Positions 23,979-32,965 of a stretch of 46,101 nt of DNA are shown one piece after another. Within the stretch, counting starts at the first letter, position 1; each line of letters opens with the position of its first letter. The stretch lies in the NCBI GenBank assembly GCA_023150835.1, contig JAKLKB010000039.1:1-46101 (forward strand), in the 5' to 3' direction. The notes under the pieces are model-generated. The model made no database searches. It worked only from the letters and a program-made list of their open reading frames with translations, and was not told where the DNA came from. The DNA comes from Myxococcota bacterium (GTDB lineage: Bacteria > Myxococcota_C > UBA6777). Made by a program: the position numbers and the translations under genes.

Positions 23979-24890
23979 TTGCAAAAGAACCCATCCGCTC
24001 CAATCCATCCAACCCACCGCCTTCTTCAACAACGTACACGACAAGTAACCTTGTTTTTTTGCGGGCTCTTGGGCGGAATGCTCTTTCACTCCTTTCCTTG
24101 CCAAGCGATCCCCGATCCCTACCGCGAGCCCGATGTTTACTGCCTTTTGTTGTTGCAGCACTACAAAACCTTGCTTGGCGCGCTCGCCAACGAACGCAAG
24201 ACCGATCCCCGCGCTCCTACCGATCGTTACGAAGCACAACTCGCCGCCACCTATCAAAGAAGACCCGCTTGTTTTGCCTACAGCGCAGGGCAAGATCTGC
24301 TTCAGATCCGAGACCTTCTGCTTCGACGCCCCCCTCAAAACAAGCCACCCCTTACTCCCCCTTCTTTTCGTGCGGATCATCCTCCGCCCCCCGTTCGGTT
24401 GTGGTGGAGCTTAGAAACAGGCCCGTTGAGCGCAGCCTACGACCCCTCCACACAAAGCGGAGGCCCGGGAACGCTCCCTGTCGCTCTGTCCGTTTGGGGA
24501 ATTGGCGGGCGTGTGGGCTTTCAAGCCTACGGCTTTTTTCTAACAGGCGATCTGATGTTTGGCATCGGAGATGCTCACTACGGGCAGTCCCTCTTTTACC
24601 AAGTTTCCGAGATCGACGCATGGATGGTCAAAGCCAGCGCAACAGCGGGGGGCTTTTTGGGATCGTTTATGTTGAGCGTAGGGATCGGGATCTTGTACAC
24701 ACAGATGCACGATCAACGCACACAGATCGAGGCGTTGTATGTCCCCCTCGAAGTGGGTTTGGGGATGCGCATCCCCTTCGGTCAATATGCCCTCGATCTT
24801 CGCATGATCGCCATGATCGCTTTTGATGGCGGCGACAAAAAAGGCACGCTTTCAGGTGCGCAATTCGTCCTGTCTTTTGGCTCCCGCTAA
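23979..24890 (+). CDS. Secreted outer-membrane barrel-like protein (paralog of previous)
   Basis: 303 residues from TTG 23979, chosen because AGGAG lies 8 nt upstream and the product then has a basic n-region, a hydrophobic stretch (LFFCGLLGGMLF) and a plausible cleavage site after PCQA. TTG 24051 and ATG 24084 are alternatives without an SD. Two Cys (DVYCLLLLQHYK, RPACFAYSAGQ) match the preceding protein, as does the C-terminal strand pattern (WWSLETG, GFFLTGDLMFGIGD, VPLEVGLGMRIPF). Function unknown. It converges with the UPF0489-like gene; the stops are 4 nt apart. Confidence 0.78.
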   Translation: MQKNPSAPIHPTHRLLQQRTRQVTLFFCGLLGGMLFHSFPCQAIPDPYREPDVYCLLLLQHYKTLLGALANERKTDPRAPTDRYEAQLAATYQRRPACFAYSAGQDLLQIRDLLLRRPPQNKPPLTPPSFRADHPPPPVRLWWSLETGPLSAAYDPSTQSGGPGTLPVALSVWGIGGRVGFQAYGFFLTGDLMFGIGDAHYGQSLFYQVSEIDAWMVKASATAGGFLGSFMLSVGIGILYTQMHDQRTQIEALYVPLEVGLGMRIPFGQYALDLRMIAMIAFDGGDKKGTLSGAQFVLSFGSR

Positions 24891-24894
24891 GTCC

Positions 24895-26535
24895 TTAGTG
24901 CGTAGGCATCTTGCGGCGTCCGTTGCCAAACGCCTCTCTTCGGGGCTTTCGGGCCTCTTTTGTTGCGGGGATTGTTTGCGAGGGAAGAGGGAGAGTCGAT
25001 GTTTTTTTCGGGATAGCGGGCTTTTTTGGAAGAGCCACAGGAGCGCGCAACGGATCGATCTGATCACCATAGACCTCGCGGAAGATCTCTCGAACTTTGA
25101 GGCGCAGATGGGCTGTGTGCTCGATCGGAGTATATTCGGACTGGCCTTCGGCTTCGCTATCGAGCGCAAAGGTCATGTACGTCGAATCGGCGATCGTGAT
25201 CACCGAAGGTACGCGCCCTTCAGCTTTTAGCGCGATCAACATACTGCGAAATTGCTCAAGACGCGGCTGGAGCAGTTTGCGGCGCTTGGTGAACAGATCT
25301 TGGTCCCACTCGGGATCGGACCCTGCGGTGCGCTTAAACTGATCCGTCGAGTCCACCGAGGCGAAATAATCCAGATCGAGATCGAGCGTGAACCGCCCTT
25401 TGGGGATCGCCTGTAACAGTTGCGCGAACATCTGCGCCCCTTCTCCCTTGCCTGCGCTTGTGATGGCGGTATCGGAGGTCAAGATCGACAGCCAAAACGG
25501 GCGAAACAGATCGAACTTCTCCGCAACAGGCCGCTGTGCGGGCTGGATCGTGATCCACGCATCACCCATCCCAACAGCGGGCTTCTTCGGCTCCATCTGC
25601 GGATCGTAATACAGCCGATAATGCGAGCGTTTGGACTCCGCTTCTTTGATCTCACGCGCTTGTTTTTTGGCTTTGGCTGCCGACCAACGCGGGTCCGCCA
25701 AAAAAGTGGGGGTTCCTTTTTTCGGAACTCCAAAGAAAAAGCGCCGATTGAGAAACTCGGTGTAGCCGTTCCAAGAAGGCTTGCCCCAGATCACCCGATC
25801 ATACCCCGCTGTCAAAACCCCCCCCGCAACGGGCATCGCGCAATCATAGATCGCGTGGGCGATCGTGTGCCATGCGTCTTTTACGTTCACGCCACGCTTC
25901 AACTGATCCACCGCCTTCAACACGGCACTTGGACTGGGCACAGCCCGCATATCGTTGTGTGTATCGAGGTGAAACAACGGCCCCACATCGCGGCGTTGGC
26001 TTTCCTTGATCCAAAACGGCACAGACAGGTGATGCCCGTTGACCTCGTACACAGGGATGGCCGCATATTCGGCTTGTTCATTTTGGACGGGATAGAGGCG
26101 CGCACCGAGCATATACAGATGCTTCCAACGCGCTACCGTCCGCCAGTCTGTGGACTCTTTGCGCAAACGCTCGTGCAAACCGCGCAGCTTTCGCAACAAA
26201 AAAACATCCATCTGCTTTCCCAAACGTGGAAAAGCCCGTCGGATCGTAATCAAGCAATCCACTTCACGAAACGCACCATGAAAATCCCCATCCCCCCGAA
26301 CTTCTGCACACAACTCTTCTGGCGCAACGTTGTTCTTCCCAAGCAACGAACCTCGGATATCGGCCACAGAAGCCAGCGGGATCGGCTGCGGCCCACGCTG
26401 CCACCACCACGCCGAAGCCCCCAACAAACACACCAAAAAACCGCACGACACAAAGCCGCGCCACCACACCGAAGACAAGGACGCCCCTGCTTGCGCATGA
26501 TGCGCAGGCATCGATGGCGGATACATCTGACTCAT
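24895..26535 (-). CDS. UPF0489-like protein with N-terminal membrane anchor
   Basis: 546 residues from ATG 26535, with GGAG 4 nt upstream. One TM segment (about 22-46, WWRGFVSCGFLVCLLGASAWWW) is followed by a large domain with HLDTHNDM (189-195), CAMPVAGGV...YDRVIWGKPSW and DLDLDYF (384-390). These Asp/His motifs recall the UPF0489 family (human C5orf22) and the metal sites of arginase-like enzymes, so a metal-dependent hydrolase is possible; no activity is established. The C-terminal ~60 residues are Lys/Pro/Arg-rich. It lies 121 bp downstream of an acyl-CoA ligase gene on the same strand and may belong to that operon. Confidence 0.72.
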   Translation of the reverse strand: MSQMYPPSMPAHHAQAGASLSSVWWRGFVSCGFLVCLLGASAWWWQRGPQPIPLASVADIRGSLLGKNNVAPEELCAEVRGDGDFHGAFREVDCLITIRRAFPRLGKQMDVFLLRKLRGLHERLRKESTDWRTVARWKHLYMLGARLYPVQNEQAEYAAIPVYEVNGHHLSVPFWIKESQRRDVGPLFHLDTHNDMRAVPSPSAVLKAVDQLKRGVNVKDAWHTIAHAIYDCAMPVAGGVLTAGYDRVIWGKPSWNGYTEFLNRRFFFGVPKKGTPTFLADPRWSAAKAKKQAREIKEAESKRSHYRLYYDPQMEPKKPAVGMGDAWITIQPAQRPVAEKFDLFRPFWLSILTSDTAITSAGKGEGAQMFAQLLQAIPKGRFTLDLDLDYFASVDSTDQFKRTAGSDPEWDQDLFTKRRKLLQPRLEQFRSMLIALKAEGRVPSVITIADSTYMTFALDSEAEGQSEYTPIEHTAHLRLKVREIFREVYGDQIDPLRAPVALPKKPAIPKKTSTLPLPSQTIPATKEARKPRREAFGNGRRKMPTH

Positions 26536-26656
26536 CGATCTCCACACTCTTGTCGCCAACGTACAACCCATTCCGTCCGAATCAAGCGTCGATCCGAACC
26601 TTTGCCTTTGACGCATCCGAGCATACACCGACAGCCTTTGAAATCAACCCTCCGCT

Positions 26657-28207
26657 CTAGATCTTGATCGGCTTGGGCAGTTCGTGATCAAACCGCGCCT
26701 TGATCGCCTTTTTGTCGAGCTTTCCTGCACTTGTCTTTGGAAGAGCCTCCGAAAAGACCACGTAGCGGGGGATCTTGTAGCGTGCAAGATGCGCTTGCGC
26801 GTACCGCAAGATATCTTGCTCGGTGCATCCCGCCCCTTCCTCTCGGCGGATCAGAGCCAGTCCGACCTCTCCCCAACGCGCATCCGCAACCCCCACCACA
26901 GCGGCCTCTGCAACCCCCTCCGCCTCATGCAACACACTTTCGATCTCCGCAGGATACACATTCTCGCCGCCGCTGATGTACATATCCTTGAGGCGCCCCA
27001 CGATGCTCACGTATCCTTCGGCATCCACACGCACCAGATCGCCCGTATGCAGCCAACCTTCGCGCAACACCTCCGCGCTTGCTTCGGGACGCTGCCAATA
27101 CCCCGCCATCACATGCGGACCACGCAAACAAAGCTCACCCACTTCGTCCGCTCCCACGCGGCTTCCGTCTTCATCGATCACTTTGATCTCGACGTGCATC
27201 AACGGAAACCCTACAGCACCCGGCTTTCTCTCGATGTCCTCTTTCGGCAACCAAAAGTTATTCGGTCCCGCTTCTGTTAGCCCATAACCCGTCTTAAAAT
27301 GTACGCCTTTTTCCCAAAATCGCTCAAACACCGGCAACGGACACGGCGCACCCCCACTGATCACAAACTTCGTCCCCGAAAAATCCGCTGCTTTCCAGCG
27401 CGGATCTTCTTGCATCAAAATAAACATCGTCGGAACGCCAAAAAACACCGTCACACCTTGGTCGCGCACCAAGTCAAACACCATCCCGACCTCAAAACCT
27501 TTGCAAACAATCGATGTGCCACCCGCATACACCAACGGCGTCGTAAAGACGTTCAATCCGCCCACATGGAACAACGGGGCATTGAGGATCGCCACATCAT
27601 GCGCATCCAACTCCCAACTGATGATCGTGTTGATCGCGTTCGCAAGGATGTTTCCGTGTGTCAGGGTCGCCCCTTTTGGAAGCCCCGTTGTTCCGCCTGT
27701 ATAGCAGATCAACCACGGATCATCCGGCGCGATCGACACAGGCAACAGAGACTCTCGCTCGTCCATCGCCTCCGAAACCGAAAGCAACGGATCTTGCGAA
27801 CGTATCGCCTTCGTCAATGCGATCCACGTCCCGACCTCAGCCCGACTTCCCTGTAGCGAACGCACCGCATCCCCAAATTCTTCTCCGTAGATCAACGCAA
27901 CAGGCCGACACTCCGCGATAAGCGCATCCAACTCACGCACCTGCAAACGCCAATTCAAATTCTGCAAGATCGCCCCAAGGCGACCACAAGCAAAGAACAC
28001 ATCGAGATACTCGATGCAATTCATCGCCAAGATCGCCACACGATCGCCCTTTCCTACACCCAACGTCTTTTGCAGAGACAACGCCAGCCGTTGCACTTGC
28101 TGATCCCACGCCCGATAAGACACCTGCCGACCTGTTGCTTGATCGATCAAGGCGGTCTTTTCAGGGCTGAGTTGCGCCCTTTTGCGCAGCCAATCCGCAA
28201 CAAACAT
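26657..28207 (-). CDS. AMP-dependent acyl-CoA synthetase
   Basis: 516 residues from ATG 28207, with GGAGG 5 nt upstream. Family motifs are complete: P-loop YTGGTTGLPKG (169-179), GYGLTEAGPN, GWLHTGDLVRVD, GRLKDMYISGGENVYPAEIE and a C-terminal PKTSAGKLDKKA with the adenylation Lys. It activates a carboxylic acid to acyl-AMP then acyl-CoA; chain length cannot be read from the sequence, though the layout is of the medium/long-chain type. It starts 12 nt after the symporter stop, so they are co-transcribed. Confidence 0.93.
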   Translation of the reverse strand: MFVADWLRKRAQLSPEKTALIDQATGRQVSYRAWDQQVQRLALSLQKTLGVGKGDRVAILAMNCIEYLDVFFACGRLGAILQNLNWRLQVRELDALIAECRPVALIYGEEFGDAVRSLQGSRAEVGTWIALTKAIRSQDPLLSVSEAMDERESLLPVSIAPDDPWLICYTGGTTGLPKGATLTHGNILANAINTIISWELDAHDVAILNAPLFHVGGLNVFTTPLVYAGGTSIVCKGFEVGMVFDLVRDQGVTVFFGVPTMFILMQEDPRWKAADFSGTKFVISGGAPCPLPVFERFWEKGVHFKTGYGLTEAGPNNFWLPKEDIERKPGAVGFPLMHVEIKVIDEDGSRVGADEVGELCLRGPHVMAGYWQRPEASAEVLREGWLHTGDLVRVDAEGYVSIVGRLKDMYISGGENVYPAEIESVLHEAEGVAEAAVVGVADARWGEVGLALIRREEGAGCTEQDILRYAQAHLARYKIPRYVVFSEALPKTSAGKLDKKAIKARFDHELPKPIKI

Positions 28208-28219
28208 CCAAACCTCCGC

Positions 28220-29815
28220 TCAATTTGCAATCTCCGAAACATCCGCACGATCCCCGATCAGATACATCGCAGCGATCACAGCCCATCCCGAAAAAGTCGC
28301 CATCGTCGCCAAAAACGCCGGATTGTTGTGCATAAACGAGATCTTTCCAAACGCCACCGCAAAGTAAGCCACCGTCGAGGCCACCGTACCTATCACGATC
28401 GCACGCCGCGACACCTTCGGAAAAAACATTCCACACGCCAACGGCAAAAACGATACCGTAAAAAGCAAGTACACACCGTACTGACCAAAGATCGCCACCG
28501 ACCGCCCTGTCGGGTTCTTGAGTTGCGCAAAACTTAACCACAACGCCAAGATCCCCAAAAATACCATCCCCACGCGCCCAAACCACATTGCACGCTTCGC
28601 ACGAGCCGCTTCTTCCGCTTCATCTTTCGCTGCTTTGCGCTGCAATCCCAGATACAGATCGTTTGAAAAGATCGTAGACAACGCCAACAAGATCCCTTCG
28701 AGCGTCGATATCCCCGCAGCCAACAACCCCACGCTAATCAACACCTGCGCAGCCGCCGAAAAATTCTGCGCGATATACACGATCACCACCGTGTCGAAGT
28801 TGTGCTGCCCCTTCAACGTCACACGCGCATACAACCCCACCAACATCACCAACATAAACACCACACCCGCCAAAAGCCCCACCAACAAATACGTCCGAAC
28901 ATCTCGCTCTTCTTTGAGATACAACGCTTTGCTCACGATATGCGGCTGGCACACGATCGCACATCCCACCACAAAGTTACATACAAACACCTCAAAAAAG
29001 TTCCGAAAATACAGCGACTTTGGATTGGTGATCTGCGCGAGTTCTGGCTGGATCGCAGCCAACTTCCCAAACAGGCCGCCCTCTTGGAAAAACAGATGTA
29101 CTCCGCTACCGATCATCATCAACGCCACCACCAACATGATAATCGCTTGGATCGTGTTCGTGTACGCGCTGGTGTTCGCACCACCCAACATCACATACGA
29201 AAACACAAAAACCACCGCCCCCACCGCCAAGACCTGCTGATAAAACAGGGCTTGTTCCGCCGCTGTACGGATATTCCAACCATACAACAGCCTAGTGATC
29301 ACACCCAGTTCCTGTCCGCTGTGTGCGGCCTCTTTCATCGACACAAGCGGCGGGATCAACATCACAAACAACACCTTGGCGATGGCAACGACGATCAACA
29401 CCACAAAACTCACCAACGCCAACGACAAGATCGCAAAAAAGATCCGCAACCCCCGCGACTGGTAGCGCGTCCCGATCCACTGCGGAACCGACAACGCCGC
29501 AACCCGCGTCCCCATCGCACGAAAGCGATTCGAGAAAAACACCAGCCCCAAGATAATCCCCAACGACGCAGCGCCTCCCATCCCCAAAAGACCCGATATC
29601 CCGTAAGCATAGATCAACCCGGGATTCACCACAAACGTCGCAACACTCGTCAATTGGGCCGTCAAAGAAAGACCCACAAAGGCAGGGTGGATATCCCGAC
29701 TCCCCACCGCAAAGTTCTTCAGCGAATCGGTCTTCAACAAACCGCGTACCGTCAACCATACCGTCACCGCAACATACAGGCTCAACGCAAGCCAAGCCAT
29801 CTGAAATTTGGTCAT
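28220..29815 (-). CDS. Sodium/solute symporter (SSS family)
   Basis: 531 residues, with about 13 hydrophobic helices spread over the whole length. SSS-type features include FAVGSRDIHPAFVGLSLTAQ, the GGAASLGIILG and GGANTSAYTNTIQA segments, and GLLAAGISTLEGILLALSTI. The family imports solutes such as proline, pantothenate or small carboxylates with sodium. Its position between two acyl-CoA ligase genes suggests a carboxylate substrate (inference). ATG 29815 begins the first helix; its SD (AAAGAGA) is moderate. An F2 element separates it from the upstream ligase. Confidence 0.9.
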   Translation of the reverse strand: MTKFQMAWLALSLYVAVTVWLTVRGLLKTDSLKNFAVGSRDIHPAFVGLSLTAQLTSVATFVVNPGLIYAYGISGLLGMGGAASLGIILGLVFFSNRFRAMGTRVAALSVPQWIGTRYQSRGLRIFFAILSLALVSFVVLIVVAIAKVLFVMLIPPLVSMKEAAHSGQELGVITRLLYGWNIRTAAEQALFYQQVLAVGAVVFVFSYVMLGGANTSAYTNTIQAIIMLVVALMMIGSGVHLFFQEGGLFGKLAAIQPELAQITNPKSLYFRNFFEVFVCNFVVGCAIVCQPHIVSKALYLKEERDVRTYLLVGLLAGVVFMLVMLVGLYARVTLKGQHNFDTVVIVYIAQNFSAAAQVLISVGLLAAGISTLEGILLALSTIFSNDLYLGLQRKAAKDEAEEAARAKRAMWFGRVGMVFLGILALWLSFAQLKNPTGRSVAIFGQYGVYLLFTVSFLPLACGMFFPKVSRRAIVIGTVASTVAYFAVAFGKISFMHNNPAFLATMATFSGWAVIAAMYLIGDRADVSEIAN

Positions 29816-29844
29816 CGAGACATCTCTTTCGTTGGGGATAGGAG

Positions 29845-29975
29845 TGCCAAAAAAAAGCCGTGTTCGTGCCGCTTGAAGCGACAGAGTCGTTGGTTTGAAA
29901 AATAGGGATCTCTTCGCCAAACACGGGGTCCATAGAGCCGCGCTCCCTTGTGGAGTGGGGTGAAACCCCACAAAA
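29845..29975 (+). repeat. F2 repeat, copy 2
   Basis: GCCGTGTTCG near the left end, GTTTGAAAAATAGGGATCTC in the middle, AACACGGGGTCC, and the terminal hairpin GTGGGGTGAAACCCCAC (29955-29971). It fills the gap between the symporter start and the upstream ligase stop, so it would be transcribed within the operon in antisense orientation. Confidence 0.8.
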
Positions 29976-30013
29976 ACCATCAAAACTGCGTGAGTTCTAT
30001 GGGTTAAGAAAAA

Positions 30014-31528
30014 TTAATAAATCCCAAGGCGTTTTTTGACTTCTGCTTTGATCACTTTTCCCGAAGCATTCAAGGGCAATTCTTGTACAAAATGATAGTG
30101 CTTCGGCATCTTGTAGCGTGCCAACCGCACATCCAAAAAGGCGTGGAGAGCTTCGCTTGTCAAACCTTCTGTGCGCGGCACGATCACCGCAACAGGGACT
30201 TCTCCCCAACGCTCCTCCGATTGCCCGACCACCGACGCCATCGCAACATCAGGGTGACCTGCCAAAAGCTTTTCGATCTCCGCAGGATAGATATTCTCTC
30301 CCCCGCTGATGATCATGTCTTTTTTGCGATCGACGATCGTCAAAAACCCTTCTTCATCAAAACGCCCGATATCGCCCGTGTGCAACCAACCCTTGCGGAT
30401 GGTCTTCGCCGTCTCTTCGGGCAGATTCCAATATCCCTTCATCACATTCGGACCGCGCACGACGATCTCGCCAGACTCTCCCGTCGGAAGGGCGTTTCCA
30501 TCGTCATCCACCACCTTGACCTCTGTGTACAAGATCTGCCGCCCTGCACTACCCGCCTTGCGTAAACACTCGCCCGGACCCATCCCCGTCACTCCCGGGG
30601 CCGCTTCGGTCAGCCCGTACCCTTGGCGAAACTCTAAGCCCCGCGCATGGTACAATTGAATCAACGACTCCGACAACGGCGCACCTCCGCTCAACAGCAC
30701 TTGGCACGAACCAAAGTTCGTCTCCGCAAAACGCGGATGATCCGCCATCAAACGAAAGATCGTTGGGACCCCTACCACTCCCGTCACACGGTCTTTTTCG
30801 ATCGATGCCAACACCGCACCCGCATCAAACTTTTGCTGCAAGATCACCGTCGCCCCAACATGCAACATCGGTGTCACCGAGCCATTCAACCCGCCCACAT
30901 GAAACAGCGGCAACAGCACCAAACACACCGTATCTGGCGAAACGCCCAACGACCAGCCGTTGATCGTCTGCCAAAACACATTGCTATGCGTCAACACCAC
31001 ACCTTTGGGATTCCCCGTCGTGCCGGACGTATAGATGATCATCAAGTCATCATCTCCTCCACCCACAGGATCGCCCAACGGTGACTCTCCTTCGCCTCGC
31101 AAGGCGGCTTCATACGCCGATCCTTCCAAGGTTTCGGCGACTTCCGTCAACACAGGCGCTTGTTCCATCCGCCCCGCCAAGCTGCGCGCTCGTTCTGTCC
31201 AACGCCCCGCATAGATCAAAGAACGAGGCGTACAATCGCGCAAGATATACGCAAGCTCGTCCTCCCCCAAACGCCAATTCAGCGGCACATAAATCGCCCC
31301 GATCTGCGCACAAGCAAACAACACCTCGATCATCTCCGCGCAGTTCGGCAACAACACCGCTACGCGATCTCCTTGCCCCACCCCTTGCCCCTTCAACAAC
31401 GCCGCCAGTTGACTCATCCGATGCGAAAGCGTCGTATAACTCCACGCATGGCGCTCATCTTGAACCGCCAGCTTTTTCCGATACAACGCCGCATTCCGCT
31501 CGATCCATGTCGCAATATTGATCCGCAT
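30014..31528 (-). CDS. AMP-dependent acyl-CoA synthetase (second)
   Basis: 504 residues from ATG 31528, with GGGAGAGAG directly upstream. Complete adenylate-forming motifs: YTSGTTGNPKG (166-176), GYGLTEAAPG, GWLHTGDIGRFDEEG, DRKKDMIISGGENIYPAEIE and LNASGKVIKAEVKK. It resembles the other ligase in this window throughout, so the pair are paralogs, perhaps for different acids. Only 42 nt separate it from the phasin-like gene, which suggests a shared transcript from the divergent promoter at about 32055-32083. Confidence 0.93.
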   Translation of the reverse strand: MRINIATWIERNAALYRKKLAVQDERHAWSYTTLSHRMSQLAALLKGQGVGQGDRVAVLLPNCAEMIEVLFACAQIGAIYVPLNWRLGEDELAYILRDCTPRSLIYAGRWTERARSLAGRMEQAPVLTEVAETLEGSAYEAALRGEGESPLGDPVGGGDDDLMIIYTSGTTGNPKGVVLTHSNVFWQTINGWSLGVSPDTVCLVLLPLFHVGGLNGSVTPMLHVGATVILQQKFDAGAVLASIEKDRVTGVVGVPTIFRLMADHPRFAETNFGSCQVLLSGGAPLSESLIQLYHARGLEFRQGYGLTEAAPGVTGMGPGECLRKAGSAGRQILYTEVKVVDDDGNALPTGESGEIVVRGPNVMKGYWNLPEETAKTIRKGWLHTGDIGRFDEEGFLTIVDRKKDMIISGGENIYPAEIEKLLAGHPDVAMASVVGQSEERWGEVPVAVIVPRTEGLTSEALHAFLDVRLARYKMPKHYHFVQELPLNASGKVIKAEVKKRLGIY

Positions 31529-31570
31529 CTCTCTCTCCCATCCTCAAAAATCGAAGCCATCCCGAACGAT

Positions 31571-32008
31571 CTACAGCAAAGCCAAAGCATCCGACGTCGC
31601 CTCCTCGCCGATCGAGGCTTCGTCTAAACGTTTTTTGGATGAGGCATCCAGTTGCTCGTGCATCTGCGCCACTTGGGTTTGAAGTTGTTCGATCATCCCG
31701 ATTAACCGAGCGATCTCTTCTGTTCGCCGTTGTTGGCCTGTGCGGAGTTCGTCCATCAGATCCTCCACTTCCGCCAACAAACGCTGTACACCGTGCATCA
31801 CCTTGAGCTGATGGCTGCGCATCGCTACGCCTAGCTGCGAAAGCAACAGATCACGCGTCTGCTCGACCATCCGCAGATTCCGCATCACCCCCCCCAAAAG
31901 CCCTGCGGATGCACGCAAAAAGGTATCGCTTTGTACCACCCGCTCGATCCGTTCGTTGGCCTTCAACGCCAACCGATCAAAACGCGGCTTCCAGTATCGC
32001 TCAAACAT
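31571..32008 (-). CDS. Phasin/PhaE-like coiled-coil protein
   Basis: 145 residues from ATG 32008, with AGAGGA upstream; the frame continues to 32125 but crosses the promoter region. The protein is almost wholly helical, with heptad patterning in its C-terminal half (VQRLLAEVEDLMDELRTGQQ, IARLIGMIEQLQTQVAQMHE). No family motif is certain. Its divergence from phaR, position before acyl-CoA ligase genes and amphipathic helices suggest a granule-associated phasin or a short PhaE-type synthase partner (inference). Confidence 0.65.
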   Translation of the reverse strand: MFERYWKPRFDRLALKANERIERVVQSDTFLRASAGLLGGVMRNLRMVEQTRDLLLSQLGVAMRSHQLKVMHGVQRLLAEVEDLMDELRTGQQRRTEEIARLIGMIEQLQTQVAQMHEQLDASSKKRLDEASIGEEATSDALALL

Positions 32009-32054
32009 CTTCGTCTTTCCTCTCGTTTGACACTTCCCTCCAAAACGCCGCTGA

Positions 32055-32083
32055 GCATAACCAAGCCCCCATCGCGCTGTCAA
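32055..32083 (-). promoter_or_regulatory. Strong sigma-70-like promoter of the minus-strand arm
   Basis: On the minus strand TTGACA (32083-32078) is followed after 17 bp by TTATGC (32060-32055). A transcript from here would have a leader of roughly 40 nt before the ATG at 32008. The -35 box nearly touches the 25-bp palindrome, so a bound repressor would block it. Confidence 0.65.
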
Positions 32084-32085
32084 GC

Positions 32086-32110
32086 TATTTTTGTGCATTG
32101 CACAAAAATA
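32086..32110. promoter_or_regulatory. 25-bp perfect palindrome, candidate PhaR operator
   Basis: 32086-32110 is a perfect inverted repeat with core TTTTTGTGCA-T-TGCACAAAAA. The half-site GCACAAA recurs at about 32119-32127, 32250-32256 and 32274-32280, on the phaR side. PhaR regulators elsewhere bind TGC-containing sequences. Placement between two divergent promoters fits a shared operator for phaR autoregulation and the phasin/ligase arm. Confidence 0.6.
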
Positions 32111-32133
32111 TGCTGCAAAGCACAAAAATGTAC

Positions 32134-32162
32134 TTGACTTTCACAACGGATTGCTGCATACC
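32134..32162 (+). promoter_or_regulatory. Candidate promoter of phaR
   Basis: TTGACT (32134-32139) and CATACC (32157-32162) are 17 bp apart. The -10 is weak. The leader to the phaR ATG would be about 120 nt and would include two further GCACAAA sites. Confidence 0.45.
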
Positions 32163-32290
32163 CAATCAAGCCAGTCAGACGGGCGGCTTGGCCGCAAACA
32201 ATGCAAGCCCAAAACCGTCCACGATCGCAGAAAAGGCCGCCATCAAAGCGCACAAAACACGCTTTTTTGCAGCGCACAAAGGAATCTCCG

Positions 32291-32875
32291 ATGAAGAAAC
32301 AAGGACCGGTAGAGATCCGCAAATACTCGAACCGTCGCTTGTACAACACCCAAGAAAGCTGCTACATCACGCTGCAAGATCTCGCGCAGATGATCCAAGA
32401 CGGCCTTGATGTCCAAGTCCTCGACGCCAAAACAGGCGAAGATCTCACACGCGCCATCATGTTGCAGATCATCTGCGAAAACAAAGCGCAGCAAGAAGCC
32501 CTTCCGATCTCCTTTTTGCGCCAAGTCATCCAAGCAGGCGATAAGGCCGTCCGTTCCTCGATCCGCAGCTACCTCTCGATGGGATGGCAGGCTCAACGCG
32601 AAGTCCAACGCCAGATCGGCCATTGGGCCCGCGCTGCCATGATGATGAATCCGCTGCTCGCTCCCTTTCTGGCCGCACAACGCGATTACAGCTCATCCCC
32701 CAACGCAAACCGCCACGATCTCGCTCCCATCCCCACACCACAACTGCCTCAAATCCTCCCTCCCACCGACGATGACGGCTCGCCTTGGGAACAGATCGAA
32801 CGCTTACGGCTTCAACTTGCCGCCATGCAAGCCCAGATCGACGCCATGACACAAGAACACGACGGTGCGGGATAA
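32291..32875 (+). CDS. phaR: PHA synthesis repressor PhaR
   Basis: 194 residues from ATG 32291, with AAAGGA 7 nt upstream. The N-terminal block (IRKYSNRRLYNTQESCYITL, residues 9-28) is the PHB accumulation regulator DNA-binding domain. It is followed by the PHB-binding/accumulation region (DAKTGEDLTRAIMLQIICEN, FLRQVIQAGDKAVRSSIRSY). The C-terminus has a Pro-rich spacer and an amphipathic helix (IERLRLQLAAMQAQIDAM). PhaR binds nascent polymer and, when free, represses phasin genes and itself. It heads the plus-strand PHA arm. Confidence 0.94.
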   Translation: MKKQGPVEIRKYSNRRLYNTQESCYITLQDLAQMIQDGLDVQVLDAKTGEDLTRAIMLQIICENKAQQEALPISFLRQVIQAGDKAVRSSIRSYLSMGWQAQREVQRQIGHWARAAMMMNPLLAPFLAAQRDYSSSPNANRHDLAPIPTPQLPQILPPTDDDGSPWEQIERLRLQLAAMQAQIDAMTQEHDGAG

Positions 32876-32965
32876 TCCCCCCATCACCTATCCACCCCAT
32901 CCAAAGAAAGGACGGCGCTTCCTCCCCCCCCTCGTTCATAAGGGGGTCTCCGCGCCGAAAAATCG

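Noticed and set aside
25420-26667. 415-residue plus-strand reading frame
   Set aside because: Antisense to the UPF0489-like gene, Arg/His/Pro-rich, no recognisable domain.
28802-29905. 367-residue plus-strand reading frame
   Set aside because: Antisense to the symporter; composition (Arg, His, Gln) typical of shadow frames here.
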